DNA of 64,000 nucleotides from Ligustrum vulgare (taxonomy: Eukaryota > Streptophyta > Magnoliopsida > Lamiales > Oleaceae): NCBI GenBank assembly GCA_963555705.1, contig OY743190.1, forward strand, positions 16,995,491 to 17,059,490, in the 5' to 3' direction. Every line of letters starts with the position of its first letter. Within the stretch, counting starts at the first letter, position 1. Both the position numbers and the translations under genes were made by a program. Under the pieces are notes generated by a model, which saw nothing but the letters and a program-made list of their open reading frames with translations, was not told the origin of the DNA and made no database searches. Shown one piece after another: positions 1 to 11,224 of the stretch.

Positions 1-158
1 TTTTCCTTTCTCGAGGTTTGATAAAGCTGGAAATAAAATATTTAATCGCCGAAAGGTGACAGCCTCGATACGATAAAAATATTCAAAAGTGGGCTGATTT
101 TGTCAAAAGTAAATCTTTACTTTTTCAGAATCAATCAAAAACAGTAAATTTTTCCGGC

Positions 159-167
159 TTTAAATAG
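159..167 (+). promoter_or_regulatory. TATA-like box upstream of LOG copy A
   Basis: TTTAAATAG lies 75 bases before the LOG ATG inside a near-palindrome, GGCTTTAAATAGCC. A start site about 30 bases downstream would give a 5' UTR of roughly 50 bases. The same word precedes the NABP-like ORF in copy B, so both genes of the cassette appear to have their own promoter, independent of the antisense LTR. This is inferred from sequence only. Confidence 0.45.
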
Positions 168-241
168 CCAAACATATTTCATAGTTCAGGCATCCCAAAA
201 TCACATCTTCTTCGTAAGTTTTCCCTTCTTTACTATCAAAG

Positions 242-895
242 ATGGAAGCACCAAAACTTCGACAGATCAAAACTATTTGTGTATTTTGTGGATCAAAAGT
301 AGGGAAAGGCTTCGGTTATCTAGAAGCGGCTGTAGATCTTGGAAAGAAACTGGGGGAAAAAGGTATCACTCTAGTATATGGGGGTGGTAGCAGTGGTCTA
401 ATGGGTTGTGTTTCCCAATCTGCTCTTGCAGAGAAATCAAAAGTAATCGGTGTTATACCTGTCCCTTTGGTAGATGTTGCAGGCAAAACACGAGGGCATG
501 AAGTTCAAACCTTATCCATCCATGAACGCATAACTTGTATGCTATATGGTTCTGATGCCTTTATAGCCCTGCCCGGAGGTTTTGGTACCTTAGAAGAAAT
601 CTTTAACATTACCTCGTGGGCTCAACTAGATCTCCATACTAAGCCTATTGGGCTTCTGAATGTTAACAATTTCTTTGATGGTTTGTTAACCTTTCTTGAT
701 TATGCTGTGGAACAGGGATTCATCTCTCCATTTTCCAGAAGGCTTCTTATTTCTGCTCCTACTATTGATGAACTACTGGATAAGCTGCAGTCATATATCT
801 CAATACAAGATCCAGCAGGAGTTAAGATAGATTGGTCGCAAGGAAGGGGAATCAAGCGAAAATGGAGTCCGGTTAATGTAAACTTAACTCTTTGA
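242..895 (+). CDS. LOG: Cytokinin riboside 5'-monophosphate phosphoribohydrolase (LOG family), copy A
   Basis: LOG enzymes release active free-base cytokinins from their nucleotides in one step, in the cytosol and nucleus. The 217-residue protein has the usual plant LOG length. It shows CVFCGS at 13-18 (Rossmann start), YGGG at 46-49, GLMG at 52-55, the conserved arginine R96, and the signature PGGFGTLEE at 111-119 with E119. The usual Lys after R96 is Ile here, and the loop before it is unusual, so activity is not certain. Plant LOG genes normally have several introns; this one is a single exon, suggesting it passed through RNA. It lies antisense inside an LTR retrotransposon. The protein is identical to copy B at 19382-20035; the five base differences between them are all silent. 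The start is the first ATG after the TATA-like box, in AAAGATGG context. Confidence 0.9.
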   Translation: MEAPKLRQIKTICVFCGSKVGKGFGYLEAAVDLGKKLGEKGITLVYGGGSSGLMGCVSQSALAEKSKVIGVIPVPLVDVAGKTRGHEVQTLSIHERITCMLYGSDAFIALPGGFGTLEEIFNITSWAQLDLHTKPIGLLNVNNFFDGLLTFLDYAVEQGFISPFSRRLLISAPTIDELLDKLQSYISIQDPAGVKIDWSQGRGIKRKWSPVNVNLTL

Positions 896-905
896 ATCTT
901 AGAAT

Positions 906-1119
906 AGGTGGGGGTAGAGTACGGAGTATTCTCACTCTTGAGACACCCCTCCATTTACTAGGATTTCCTTAATGTTTAAATCTTGTGTATACTTCAAAGA
1001 TTCCAGGTGGTAGATTACGGAGTATTCTTACTCTCGAAACACACCTCTTTGAAGGTTTCTTTATTTCCTCAAAAGATCAGAGGTGGTAGGATACGGCTAC
1101 TCCGGAAACACATCTCTCA
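906..1119 (+). repeat. Three similar foldable repeats downstream of LOG copy A
   Basis: Three related units of about 40-47 bases start at 906, 1005 and 1079. Each begins AGGTGG, has TACGG in the middle and ends ACACC(C/T)CT or ACATCTCT. Each can pair its ends: GGGGT with ACCCC in unit 1, AGGTG with CACCT in unit 2, AGAGGTG with CATCTCT in unit 3. An inner hairpin differs in sequence but is still possible in each: GAGTA/TACTC in unit 2, CGG/CCG in unit 3. This looks like a conserved RNA fold in the 3' UTR. A 90-codon frame crosses it (983-1255) but is not convincing as protein. Confidence 0.55.
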
Positions 1120-1215
1120 TTCTGAGGATCTTTCCATGTTTTTCTCTTATGCTTTCGTGTGTTTCATGTATTTCCTTTCCAGTGTGACTCTTGTGTGTTC
1201 TCCTTATGAGAAAAT

Positions 1216-1221
1216 AATAAA
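1216..1221 (+). terminator. Poly(A) signal after LOG copy A
   Basis: AATAAA occurs about 320 bases after the LOG stop, in a T/A-rich stretch and after the three foldable repeats. It is the best candidate for the 3' end of the LOG transcript. The equivalent in copy B is 20356-20361. Confidence 0.4.
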
Positions 1222-1259
1222 ATCTCTGCTATCATCTACTAAATCTCGTTTGTGATGTA

Positions 1260-2073
1260 AATGATCTTGCATGTCTAACCTTAATTCCTTTAGTGGATGC
1301 TTATCATATTATGCTCTTAATTCCAAATGATAAAATTCTGGATAGAGTCTCCCTTGTAATTTGGACTTATCCAAACCATAAGCATACTTCATAACTCACA
1401 ATAATAAATAACTCCACATTTGATCACAACGATCTAAAAATATTGAAAATGATTCCAACACTTCAATATCATCAAAATATCTCATAATTCAATTCATAAT
1501 TCCTCAACATAACAATTTCAAATCATATTTTTCAATATCACAATATCACTTCCTTCCATACCTTAATTGGCTCAAAAGTTACTCATACTTATAAATATAT
1601 GCCATAAATCATATTCCCAAAATTTATTCACAAAGTCAAACTTCATAATAAATTTCTCTTTAACATAGAGGCATAATAAATTAACTCAACATAATATCCA
1701 TTACTTAATTCTCAATAAAATCATATTATTCCCATTATGCTCAACACTCGTTTTCTTTTAAAAAAATTTCTCATAATCATACATTAAAGCATATAAGTTA
1801 TGACAAAGCATAACAACATCATTATTTTCGAAGAAATACATTCTTATTTCTCATAAATCATAAGTATCCGAAATACTCTTCATTCTTTCTCATAAATCAA
1901 TAAAATGAGTATTCGAAATACTGAAATAACTTTAAACATCATAAACTTCTTTACCTCGGAGTTGGTGGAACGAATGATGGCAGTGGCAATCTTCATCAAT
2001 AAAATTTTATAATGGAAAATATTTCTTGAAAATTCTTTTTGAAAATTTTTCCAGTCTACAGAAACGCAGACTA
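1260..2073. other. AT-rich internal leader of copy A, no gene seen
   Basis: No coding sequence is seen between the LOG 3' end and the primer-binding site. The part nearest the primer site (roughly 1740-1960) resembles LTR sequence of element D around 54560-54740, with shared 'cataaaagcatataagttatgacaa'-type wording, so it is probably LTR-derived leader. It is matched by 20400-21211 in copy B with scattered substitutions and small indels. Confidence 0.5.
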
Positions 2074-2085
2074 GCTCTGATACCA
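2074..2085 (-). promoter_or_regulatory. Primer-binding site of copy A (initiator Met tRNA)
   Basis: The minus strand reads TGGTATCAGAGC three bases after the LTR end (...GCTACA, AGT, PBS). This is the standard plant retrotransposon site for the 3' end of initiator tRNA-Met. It fixes the element's orientation as minus and shows that the LTR at 2089-5385 is the 5' LTR. Confidence 0.9.
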
Positions 2086-2088
2086 ACT

Positions 2089-5000
2089 TGTAGCGCCCCG
2101 AGTTCCGTATACCCGATTCACTACGTCATTTTCTGTCTAAATTTTTCGAATAATATTTTTGCGGAAGAAATAATTGAAATTCATTTTTGGCAACATTAAA
2201 TAAACTGTAATGGCCGCTAAAATTGAAAACATTTATGAAACCATTTGAAATAGTAAATCGAACCATTAATATTGTAAAGAAATTGCCAATATCATAATTT
2301 CTCAAATAAATGAACTTCTCTAAATTATTCGATTGTTTGGAAAATACGGAAATCATTAACGTCAAACTTTCAACCGTTCAACGATTATTGCCACCATCAT
2401 TCATCGCTCGCCACCGTCTCCGAAACCTGCAAAACTGTTAAAAGTAGGGTGAGTATTTCATGGGGGAAATACTCAGTAGACTCATCGCAAATTAATTTAA
2501 TTTATAAGATGATTAAACACATAAATCCCGGCTCTTTATAAAACGGGCATTGATAGAGCTTCTTTATAAAACTGTTCTTGATAAAACTCATATTGTGCAT
2601 TACAGCACGGGACATATTTTGCAAATCATATGCTCTTTGAAAACATCTCTTTGAAAACAGTTCTTTGAAAACCATATACTTATAAAACATTTTAATTATG
2701 CCAAGCATAATTTCTTTTGAAAGCATAACATAAGATAGGATTGAAATCCTCATAAACATAAGAATTTTACCGAACTTAGGTGGTAAGAATTCTTATGTAG
2801 TAAAATCATAATAACAGTAAGTTTTCATCATAACATAGGATAAAATCGAAATCCTCATAAACATAAGAATTTTACCGAACTTAGGTGGTAAGAATTCTTA
2901 TGTAGTAAGTATACCAAGCATAATTTTCTGAAATTCATAGGGATCAATTGCATCATAACATAAGATAGGATCGAAATCCTCATAAACATATGCGACAGGA
3001 ATTTTACCGAACTTAGGTGGTAAATCCTCATAAACATATGGAAAGATAGGAATTTTACCGAACTTCGTGGCAAATCCTCATAAACATAGGAGACACAAGA
3101 ATGTTACCGAACTTAGGTGGCAAGAATTCTTATGTGTAGCGCTACTAAAACTCCGGTCCCCTTAACATATCATAACTTATCATATGGGACCCAAAACAAT
3201 CTTGGTAGATTGATTTCATAGCAATGATCCAAAAAAACATTTTCGTGAAGCATAGGGTATACTTACTTTTCGTAAAAACATAAAGTATATTTTCTTTTCA
3301 TAAAAACATACTTACTTTTCATAACAACATAAGGTATATTTACCTTTCATAAAAACATACTTGTTTTTCTTAAAAATTGACTTTCACAAGTCACATGACA
3401 TTCATATGAAATCATAATTTAAATCAATTAATAAGTGCGAGTCTACCTCAAATTCGACGAGTGCAAAGTTGAGCGGGAATGACTTCAATTTCTTTAAATT
3501 CTCCGTACGCTTCGTCTTAGCCAATAAGTCACTTTAGTATATCGAATATATAGTTCAAAATGATAAATTATAATTTGAGGACTAAAATTGATGTTTTGAA
3601 AGTTGAGGGACTAAAATGAATACTTTTGAAAGTTCAGGGACTAAAATAGATATTTTGAAAGTTAAGGGACTAAAATGAATACTTTTAAAACTTGGGCTTA
3701 AAAGTAAATCAGCAGGTACTGAAATAAAAGAGTTTAAAGTTAAAGGGCTGAAATAAATCATTTTAAAGCTTTGAGGCTGAAATGGATGAGTTTAAAACAG
3801 TAGGGACTGAATTAAAACAATTTAAAACATCAGGGACTGATTTGCAAATTCTGGAAGTTATTAAATAAATCAGATTTTTACCTTCTCTCTCTCACAATTC
3901 GTTCAACTCTCTCTCACTTCACTCTGTAACGAACGAAAAAAGGCGACCGGTGAGATGGAGGAATCCGACGCTACAGCCGGTGGAACACCGCCTCGAGGTG
4001 GCGGCGAGAGGCAACCAAGTAGGACGGTTCAGATTTTAGAGCTTAGTTACGGGATTTGGTGCGAGACCGAGGCTGAAATTTGGGGATTGATCTAGGTTGA
4101 AAACGAAATTAGAGTTCGAAGGTCTTCCGGCGACTATCCGTTTAGATGACCGGTGATGAAGGTAGGTACTAGTTTTGTTCTGAGTTTGGTTTTTGGTTTG
4201 AGATTCAAGCTGGGCTGAGGGAGGTGGCGGTGGATCTTGGTTTGGATGTGATTGATGATGATTCCGGCTTCTTCTATTTCTGGGTTTTAATTTGTGGCGT
4301 AACTTGCGACTGACTGTTGTGCGGTGGTGATGAATGGTGGTGCCGGCGATTTGTGATTGGGGAATGGTTGGTGCAAACGGGGTTTGCAGTGGATGTATCC
4401 GATTGGTAGTGAATTTCTGACCGTGTGTGATGGTAGTGGAAGCAGAGTGGTGTAGTATCTGGTGGTGAAGATGGTGAATATGGTTGATGGCTTGATGAAT
4501 TGGTTAACTGGTGGTTTGATCTGAAATGTAAATTGCTGGAAATGGAATTGGAAAATGGATGGAGTTGAAATTGATTGGTAGGGATAATGTGTTGAGATTG
4601 ATTTGGTTATGGCAGTGGTGAATTTGGAGAGACAGGGCGTGGAGCTATTGCTGTAGATTGGTGCCAATGTGATGATGGTGCAGTTTGGGGTTCTGTGGTG
4701 GTGCTGAGATAGTGGAGATGGTGGTTGGTGATGCTGGTTGTTTGATGGAAATGGAAGTGAAGGTTGTGCAGTGATTGTTTTCTGATGGTGATGAAGATGA
4801 TGATAGAGTTTGATGGGAATAAGTGTTGGTTTTGTGCTGTGGAGAAGATGATGAAGAAATGCTGTAGGAATTGGTTGCAGCTTTCATCATGTATAATGGA
4901 GTGGTGTCATGTATAATGGAGTGGTGGTGAAATAGATGATAATGGAGAATATAATCATTATGTTCTTGCAACATAATGAATACATACGGGTGGTGGAGTT

Positions 5001-5385
5001 AGTGGGGAATAAAATCATTGAATGGAATAATTATAATTTGGTTTAATATGATATGGTTTTGGTGTAAAGAGAAAAGAAAGGAGGAGAAAACATGGGGGAT
5101 GAAATCAACTAAAAATTTAACTATCTTTGATCAAGAAACGTTTTTAAAACAGATATATTTTTGACTGAAAAATACATTTTGAAAATAATACTTTGAATAA
5201 ATAATTAAATAACATAATTTTAGAAATTCGGATTTTAATTTAAAATCGAACAAATTCGATATTTCTTGACTTGGCTAGACGAATCCGTCGCGGCATTAAT
5301 TTCAAAATAATAAATGAAATAGTAGCGACACAATTTTCTAAATATTAAAATAATTATTTATTGCATAAAAATTCTGGATCGCTAT
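2089..5385 (-). repeat. 5' LTR of copy A (Tekay-like, about 3.3 kb)
   Basis: The left edge on the plus strand is TGTAGCGCCCCGAGTTCCG; the minus-strand LTR would start TGTAGCGA at the right, but its last bases are lost at 5385. Positions 2089 to about 3850 (R/U5 side) match the LTRs of B at roughly 98%. From about 3860 to 5100 (U3 side) the sequence is quite different. It contains short tandem units: a motif like 'ttaccgaacttaggtggtaag' at 2755-3140 and a 'gggactaaaatgaata' array at 3585-3860. Minus-strand open frames at 4287-4667 and 4645-4974 are Ser/Thr/His/Pro-rich low-complexity translations and are not called as genes. Confidence 0.8.
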
Positions 5386-5725
5386 AGGTAATTGGCTAAA
5401 CTTGGAAAATCGGGTCTAACATTGTAAATGAGTAATTTGTTAATTTACATGTTGAGAAATTAATTAGGCGACGGTTAAATGAAATCATGAATCTCAACCA
5501 CATTTTCCCCAAAGACTTCAAGTATTTTCATATTTCCATCTTTAGTAGACTCTTAGGTATTTTCCAAAATACATCTTTAATTGTGTGTTTTATTTGTTAA
5601 GATTAAATTAAGTAAAGTGTAATTAAGTATACATTCCTCGTGGGATCGACAACCCGGACTCAAAAAGTCTACTTTATTACTTGTACGCGACCTGTGCGCT
5701 TGCGGTACACTATTTTGAGCGAACA
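5386..5725 (+). repeat. Truncated 5' LTR of Athila-like element I
   Basis: It matches 14275-14618, the last 340 bases of the 3' LTR, and ends at GAGCGAACA, after which AGT and the primer site follow. The two copies differ at several bases (for example CGACGG versus CAACTG), so this is an older insertion than B or G. Confidence 0.85.
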
Positions 5726-5731
5726 AGTTTT

Positions 5732-5749
5732 TGGCGCCTTTGCCGGGAA
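5732..5749 (+). promoter_or_regulatory. Primer-binding site of element I, altered
   Basis: TGGCGCCTTTGCCGGGAA corresponds to the Athila-type site TGGCGCCGTTGCCGGGGA seen intact in element G, with changes in the middle and near the end. Confidence 0.75.
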
Positions 5750-5889
5750 CTGTTTCTATTTAAATCACATTTTAGTTGATATTAGTTTTGACTTTTATTT
5801 ACTTTTTTTTCTTGTACGAATTTTCTTTTGTTTGGTTTTGTGTAAGAAATTTTCTAATTTCTTGTATTGTTCTAGGTTGTTAATTGCGC

Positions 5890-8800
5890 ATGCGTCGAAG
5901 TAGAAGTCTTGATCTAGTTGAAATAGATCCGGATATCGAGGGGAATTTTCGACGTAGGTTAAGGGAGCAACGGGAAGCTAGGAGACAACTTCTTACTGGG
6001 ATGGAAGGAGAAAGAGTTAACATGGAGCTTAATGCTCCAGCTGCAATTCCAGGGGATGGAATCCCACCCGGTTTTGTTCCTCAAGCAGCTAGAGCTCAAG
6101 AGCCCATTGTTAATGAAGAAGACATGCTTTTTGGAGATTTCATGAATCCTCCTATTGTCAAGAATCAATCAAGCATCGTCTATCCCTCCTACAATCATCC
6201 AAATTTTCAACTTCGGCCGGATGTAATCAATTTATTCTCCAACACCATCTCATTCTATGGGAGGACCGATGAAAATCCACATGCCCATGTGGTACGGTTC
6301 CTAAAGATATGTAGCAACTTCAACTATGAGAGTGTGAATGTGGAGGCAATCCGGATGAGGTTATTTATACATACATTGAAAGATAAAGCAAGAGAATGGC
6401 TTGACACTTTGCCTCCGGGGAGCATCACGACTTGGGTGGAGTTTGTCCAAAGGTTCACGACAAAATTTTTCCCACCATCTAGAGTTGCTAAACTCAAGCA
6501 TGATATTACTACATTTCAACAATTCGAGATGGAGAGCTTTCATGAAGCTTGTGAGAGATTCAAGGATATGCTTAGGAAGTGCCCAAATAATGGGATTACA
6601 TTGGGGCAACAAGTCAACCACTTCTATGCCGGGCTAACTCCTCCTTGTCGTTCAAATGTGGATTCATCCTCTAATGGGTCTATCAAAACAAAGAGCATTC
6701 GAGAGGCTTATGATTTGTTTGAGATCATGAGTGAACAAAGTGCAATGTGGCCGGATAGAAGTGTACCAAGGAATTCTAGTGGTGCACGTGGGGGTGATGA
6801 TTATGCACTTGTCTTGTCAAAGATTGATTCCTTAGCCAAGAAAGTGGAAGGGTTATCTACTTCAACCTCTCGGCCCGTCAACATGGTTCAAGCCCCTCCG
6901 TTATGTGATATATGTGGGGCTAATCACCAAAGCTCTACGTGTCCATTGGTGGCAAGTGGTTCTTCATCTACCGAGCAAATTGCTTATGCTCAAAATTTCC
7001 AATTCCAAGGATTCAATCCATATGATACATACAACCCCGGTTGGAGAAATCATCCTAATCTATCTTATGGAAACAATCATAATGTGTTGAATCCAAAGCT
7101 ACAAGAGAAGAAAGAGGGATGGGAAGAGGCTATCACCAAGCTAGCAAATCATCAATTGCAATATCAAGAAACCAATGATGCCTCTTTGAAAGATTTGGAG
7201 AAGCAACTGGGCCAAATAGCTAAACTTCTCTCTAGGGAGAATGTTCAAGCTATTACAACAAGGAGCGGGGTGCAATTTCCCGAGATCACGGCCCCACAAC
7301 CAACAACTCAATCAAACAAGGCTCCCATTGAAGAAAATGAGCCTATTCAAGCATCCGAAAAAATTGTTGAAGTGCCAAAGGAAAGTGAGCCGGAAGCATC
7401 CACAAAAAAGGCCCCAACACCGATTAAGGCTTATGTGCCTTCTATTCCATTTCCTCAAAGGTTGCAAAAGCAAAAGCTCGATAGTCAATTTGGAAAAATT
7501 TTGGAAGTGTTCAAGAAGCTACACATCAACATTCCTTTTACCGATGCATTAGCTCAAATGCCAAGTTATGCCAAATTCATGAAGGATATTCTATCCAACA
7601 AAAGAAGGCTTGAAGAGCATGAGACGGTGATGCTAACTGAGGAATGTAGTGCCATCATTCAAAACAAGCTTCCTCCAAAAATTAAAGATCCAGGGAGTTT
7701 TACTATTCCATGCACTATTGGTGATATTAATTTTAGTAAAGCTTTATGTGATCTTGGTGCTAGCATTAATTTGATGCCTTTGTCTATTTTCAGGAAATTG
7801 GAATTGGGGGAAGCTAAAGCAACAACCGTGTCTCTACAATTTGCGGATAGGTCCATCAAATATCCTCGGGGGATCATTGAGGATGTTCTTGTAAAGGTGG
7901 ATAAATTCATCTTTCCGGCAGATTTCATTATTCTAGACATGGAGGAAGATCATGACATTCCAATCATATTGGGAATGCCATTTCTAGCAACCGGGAGAGC
8001 ACTTATTGATGTGCAAGAAGGGCAATTGATTTTGAGGGTGCAAGATGAGCAATCCACCTTCAATGTGTTGGAGGCCATTAAATATCCTTCGGAATCAAAT
8101 TCATGCTTTCGGGTGGATGTAATTGATCATCTAGTGGTAAACTCCTTCAACCGTGGGATTTCTAAGGATCCATTAGAGTCGTGCATCGCCCACTCTTTGA
8201 CTATTGAGGATGATGATCATGAAGTCGAACAAATGGCTCATTACTTGGAGGCATCACCACAATATCAACACAAGAGGGCCCCCTACTTTGAGGAGTTGAA
8301 AAAGAGTTCTTCACCGCCCCTACCATCTCTCGAGAATGCACCTACCCTCGAGCAAAAGCCTCTTCCTTCTCATTTGAGGTATGCTTACTTGGGAGAATCT
8401 TCCACCCTTCCGGTCATTATTTCTAATTTATTGAATGAGGTGGAGGAAGACAAATTGCTTCGGGTATTGAGGGAGCACAAGGAGGCTATTGGATGGACCA
8501 TCTCGGATATTCGAGGTATTTGCCCTTCATTGTGCATGCACAAAATTCTTATGGAGGATGATTTCAAACCTTCAGTGGAGCACCAACGTCGGTTAAATCC
8601 TAACATGAAGGAAGTGGTGAGAACCGAAGTAGTGAAGTGGTTTGATGGGGGTATTATCTATCCAATCTCGGATAGTGCATGGGCGAGCCCGGTGCAGGTA
8701 GGGCCAAAGAAAGGAGGTGTTACCGTAGTGAAAAATGAAAATAATGAGCTTATTCCAACAAGGCCAGTGACGGGGTGGAGAGTTTGCATTGATTATCGCA

Positions 8801-11220
8801 AGCTCAATAATGCTACTAGGAAGGATCATTTCCCCCTTCCATTCATCGATCAAATGCTTGAGCGATTGGCGGGTCACTCTCATTATTGCTTCCTAGATGG
8901 GTATTCGGGCTATAATCAAATTCCTATAGCCCTGGAGGATCAAGAAAAGACAACATTCACATGCCCATATGGAACTTTTGCATATAGGAGGATGCCCTTC
9001 GGTCTTTGCAATGCCCCCGCCACTTTCCAACGGTGCATGATGGCTATTTTCTCCGACATGGTGGAGAAATTTATTGAGGTATTTATGGATGACTTCTCAG
9101 TCTTTGGTACTTCATTTGATGATTGTTTGGATAATTTGAGGATGGTGCTAAAAAGATGTGAGGACACCAACTTGGTTTTGAATTGGGAAAAATGCCATTT
9201 CATGGTTCGTGAGGGGATAGTTCTTGAACACCGGATTTCAAGTGAGGGGATTGAGGTTGATAAGACAAAAATTCAAGTTATTGAAAAATTACCTCCCCTA
9301 ACCTCGGTAAAGGGCATAAGAAGCTTTTTGGGACATGCAGGATTTTATAGGAGGTTTATCAAAGACTTCTCAAAAATCACGATGCCACCGTGTTCATTAC
9401 TTGAGAAGAGTACCACATATGATTTCTCTAAAGAGTGTCTTCAAGCTTTTAACACTCTTAAAGAGAAACTCATCACGGAACCTATTAGCGTGGCTCCGGA
9501 TTGGAGTTTGCCCTTTGAGCTTATGTGTGATGCAAGTGATTATGCAGTGGGGGCGGTTTTGGGGCAAAGGAAGGACAAAATCTTGCATGTCATCTACTAT
9601 GCTAGTAGAACCTTGACCGATGCTCAATTGAATTATGCTACTACCGAGAAGGAAATGCTAGCGGTGGTCTTTGCCTTTGATAAGTTTCGGTCATATCTTA
9701 TTGGCTCCAAGGTGATTGTGTACACCGACCACTCGGCCCTCAAGTATTTGTTGGCAAAGAAGGATGCCAAGCCGCGGTTAATTAGATGGGTTCTTCTCCT
9801 CCAAGAGTTTGATTTGGAGATGCGTGACAAGAAGGGGACGGAGAATCTTGTAGCCGATCACTTATCTAGACTTGAGCAAACCGAGGAAATTTTGGATGAA
9901 GAGATAAGTGAGGTATTCCTGGATGAGCAAATTTTCCAAATCATGGATCTTCTACAAGCTTCTAGTGTGCCATGGTATGCGGACCATGTGAATTTTCTAG
10001 CAAGTGGCATCACTCCCCCAGACCGCTCTTATCAACAACGGAAGAAGTTCTTTGCGGATATCAAGCATTATTTTTGGGATGACCCGTTATTATTCAAAAG
10101 GGGTCCGGATCAAATCATGAGAAAGTGTGTGCCCAAGGAGGAAATTCTTGAGCAATGTCACTCATCGCCTTATGGAGGTCATTTTGTGCAGTGAAAACCG
10201 CATCAAAGGTTCTTCAGTCGGGATTTTACTGGCCCACTTTATTCAAGGATGCTCACACACTTGTGTCCAAATGTGACCGATGCCAACGCTTGGGTAATAT
10301 CTCTAACCGAAATGAAATGCCTTTAAATTCTATTTTAGAAGTGGAGATATTCGATGTTTGGGATATTGATTTTATGGGACCTTTTCCATCGTCTTTTTCT
10401 AATCAATACATTTTAGTTGCGGTGGACTATGTGTCAAAGTGGGTAGAAGCGGCGGCACTCCCCACAAATGATGCTCGAGTGGTGGTGAATTTTTTAAAGA
10501 AAAATATTTTTACTCGTTATGGCACCCCTCGAGCTATCATTAGTGATGGAGGAAAACACTTTTGAAACCGCCTCTTCGACTCACTTTTGACCAAGTATGG
10601 AGTCAAACATCGAATATCCACTCCTTATCATCCGAAAACAAGTGGGCAGGTTGAAATTTCAAATAGAGAATTGAAAAAGATCCTTGAAGTGACGGTGAAT
10701 GCCTCGAGGAAAGATTGGTCCAAGAAATTGGATGATGCATTATGGGCATACCGCACCGCTTTCAAGACCCCCATTGGTATGTCTCCATTTCGACTCCTAT
10801 TTGGTAAAGCATGTCATCTCCCGGTTGAGCTTGAGCACCGAGCATATTGGGCAACAAAAGTCTTGAATTTTGATATGGAGTTGGCCGGTGAGAAAAGACT
10901 ACTCCAACTCAATGAGCTTGATGAATTCCGCCTTGAATCATATGAAAATGCTCGGATTTACAAAGAGAAAACAAAGAGGTGGCATTACAAGAACATTTTG
11001 AAGCGGGACTTCCAAGTTGGGCAACAAGTAGTTCTCTACAACTCAAGACTTCGATTGTTTCCCGGTAAACTCCGCTCTAGATGGTCGGGACCTTCACTAT
11101 TGCTCAAATCTTCCCACATGGAGCGATCGAACTTTATCATGGAAGTAAAGGGAACTTCAAAGTAAATGGGCAACGCTTGAAGCCATACATGGGGGGCAAT
11201 TATGAAAAGGAGAAGTCATC
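5890..11220 (+). pseudogene. Athila-like gag-pol polyprotein, disrupted in integrase
   Basis: One frame runs 1434 residues from the ATG at 5890 to a stop at 10194. It holds gag (about residues 90-300), a CCHC-like knuckle CDICGANHQSSTC near 339, aspartic protease DLGASINLMP near 621, reverse transcriptase with FMDD near 1066, RNase H (about 1210-1323) and the start of the integrase zinc domain. A frameshift near 10185 moves the integrase to another frame (10155-10565), with the CDRCQ finger and the DFMGP and SDGG aspartates. A TGA at 10563-10565 interrupts it. The frame resumes at 10587 through the GQVEISNRE glutamate, and a further frameshift near 11100 displaces the C-terminus. Gag, protease, RT and RNase H look intact, but integrase cannot be made in one piece. 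The open frame begins at a TTG six bases upstream; the ATG is preferred. Confidence 0.9.
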
Positions 11221-11224
11221 CATC

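Larger units (their letters stand above)
1..5385 (-). mobile_element. Non-autonomous Tekay-like LTR retrotransposon carrying LOG, copy A (5' part only)
   Basis: Read on the minus strand, this is a 5' LTR (5385 down to 2089), an initiator-Met primer site (2085-2074) and an internal region that runs off the left edge of the window. Positions 1-2088 match 19141-21226 of copy B almost base for base, so the missing left part probably holds the same NABP-like gene and 3' LTR. No gag or pol is seen in the visible interior; instead there is a plus-strand LOG gene. The LTR right end stops at GCTAT, where family members have GCTACA, and is fused directly to the Athila-like LTR at 5386. The element's outer edge was therefore lost in a deletion or recombination. 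The clade is inferred from relative D, whose interior has Tekay-type integrase remnants. Confidence 0.8.

Noticed and set aside
983..1255. 90-codon plus-strand frame after LOG A (and 20123-20395 after LOG B)
   Set aside because: It crosses the foldable 3' UTR repeats, has no domain, and changes residues between the copies. The few differences there do not favour silent sites, unlike LOG.
2755..3140. Regularly recurring short repeats resembling a CRISPR array
   Set aside because: Units vary in spacing and sequence, there are no unique spacers of constant length, and this is an LTR in a plant genome.
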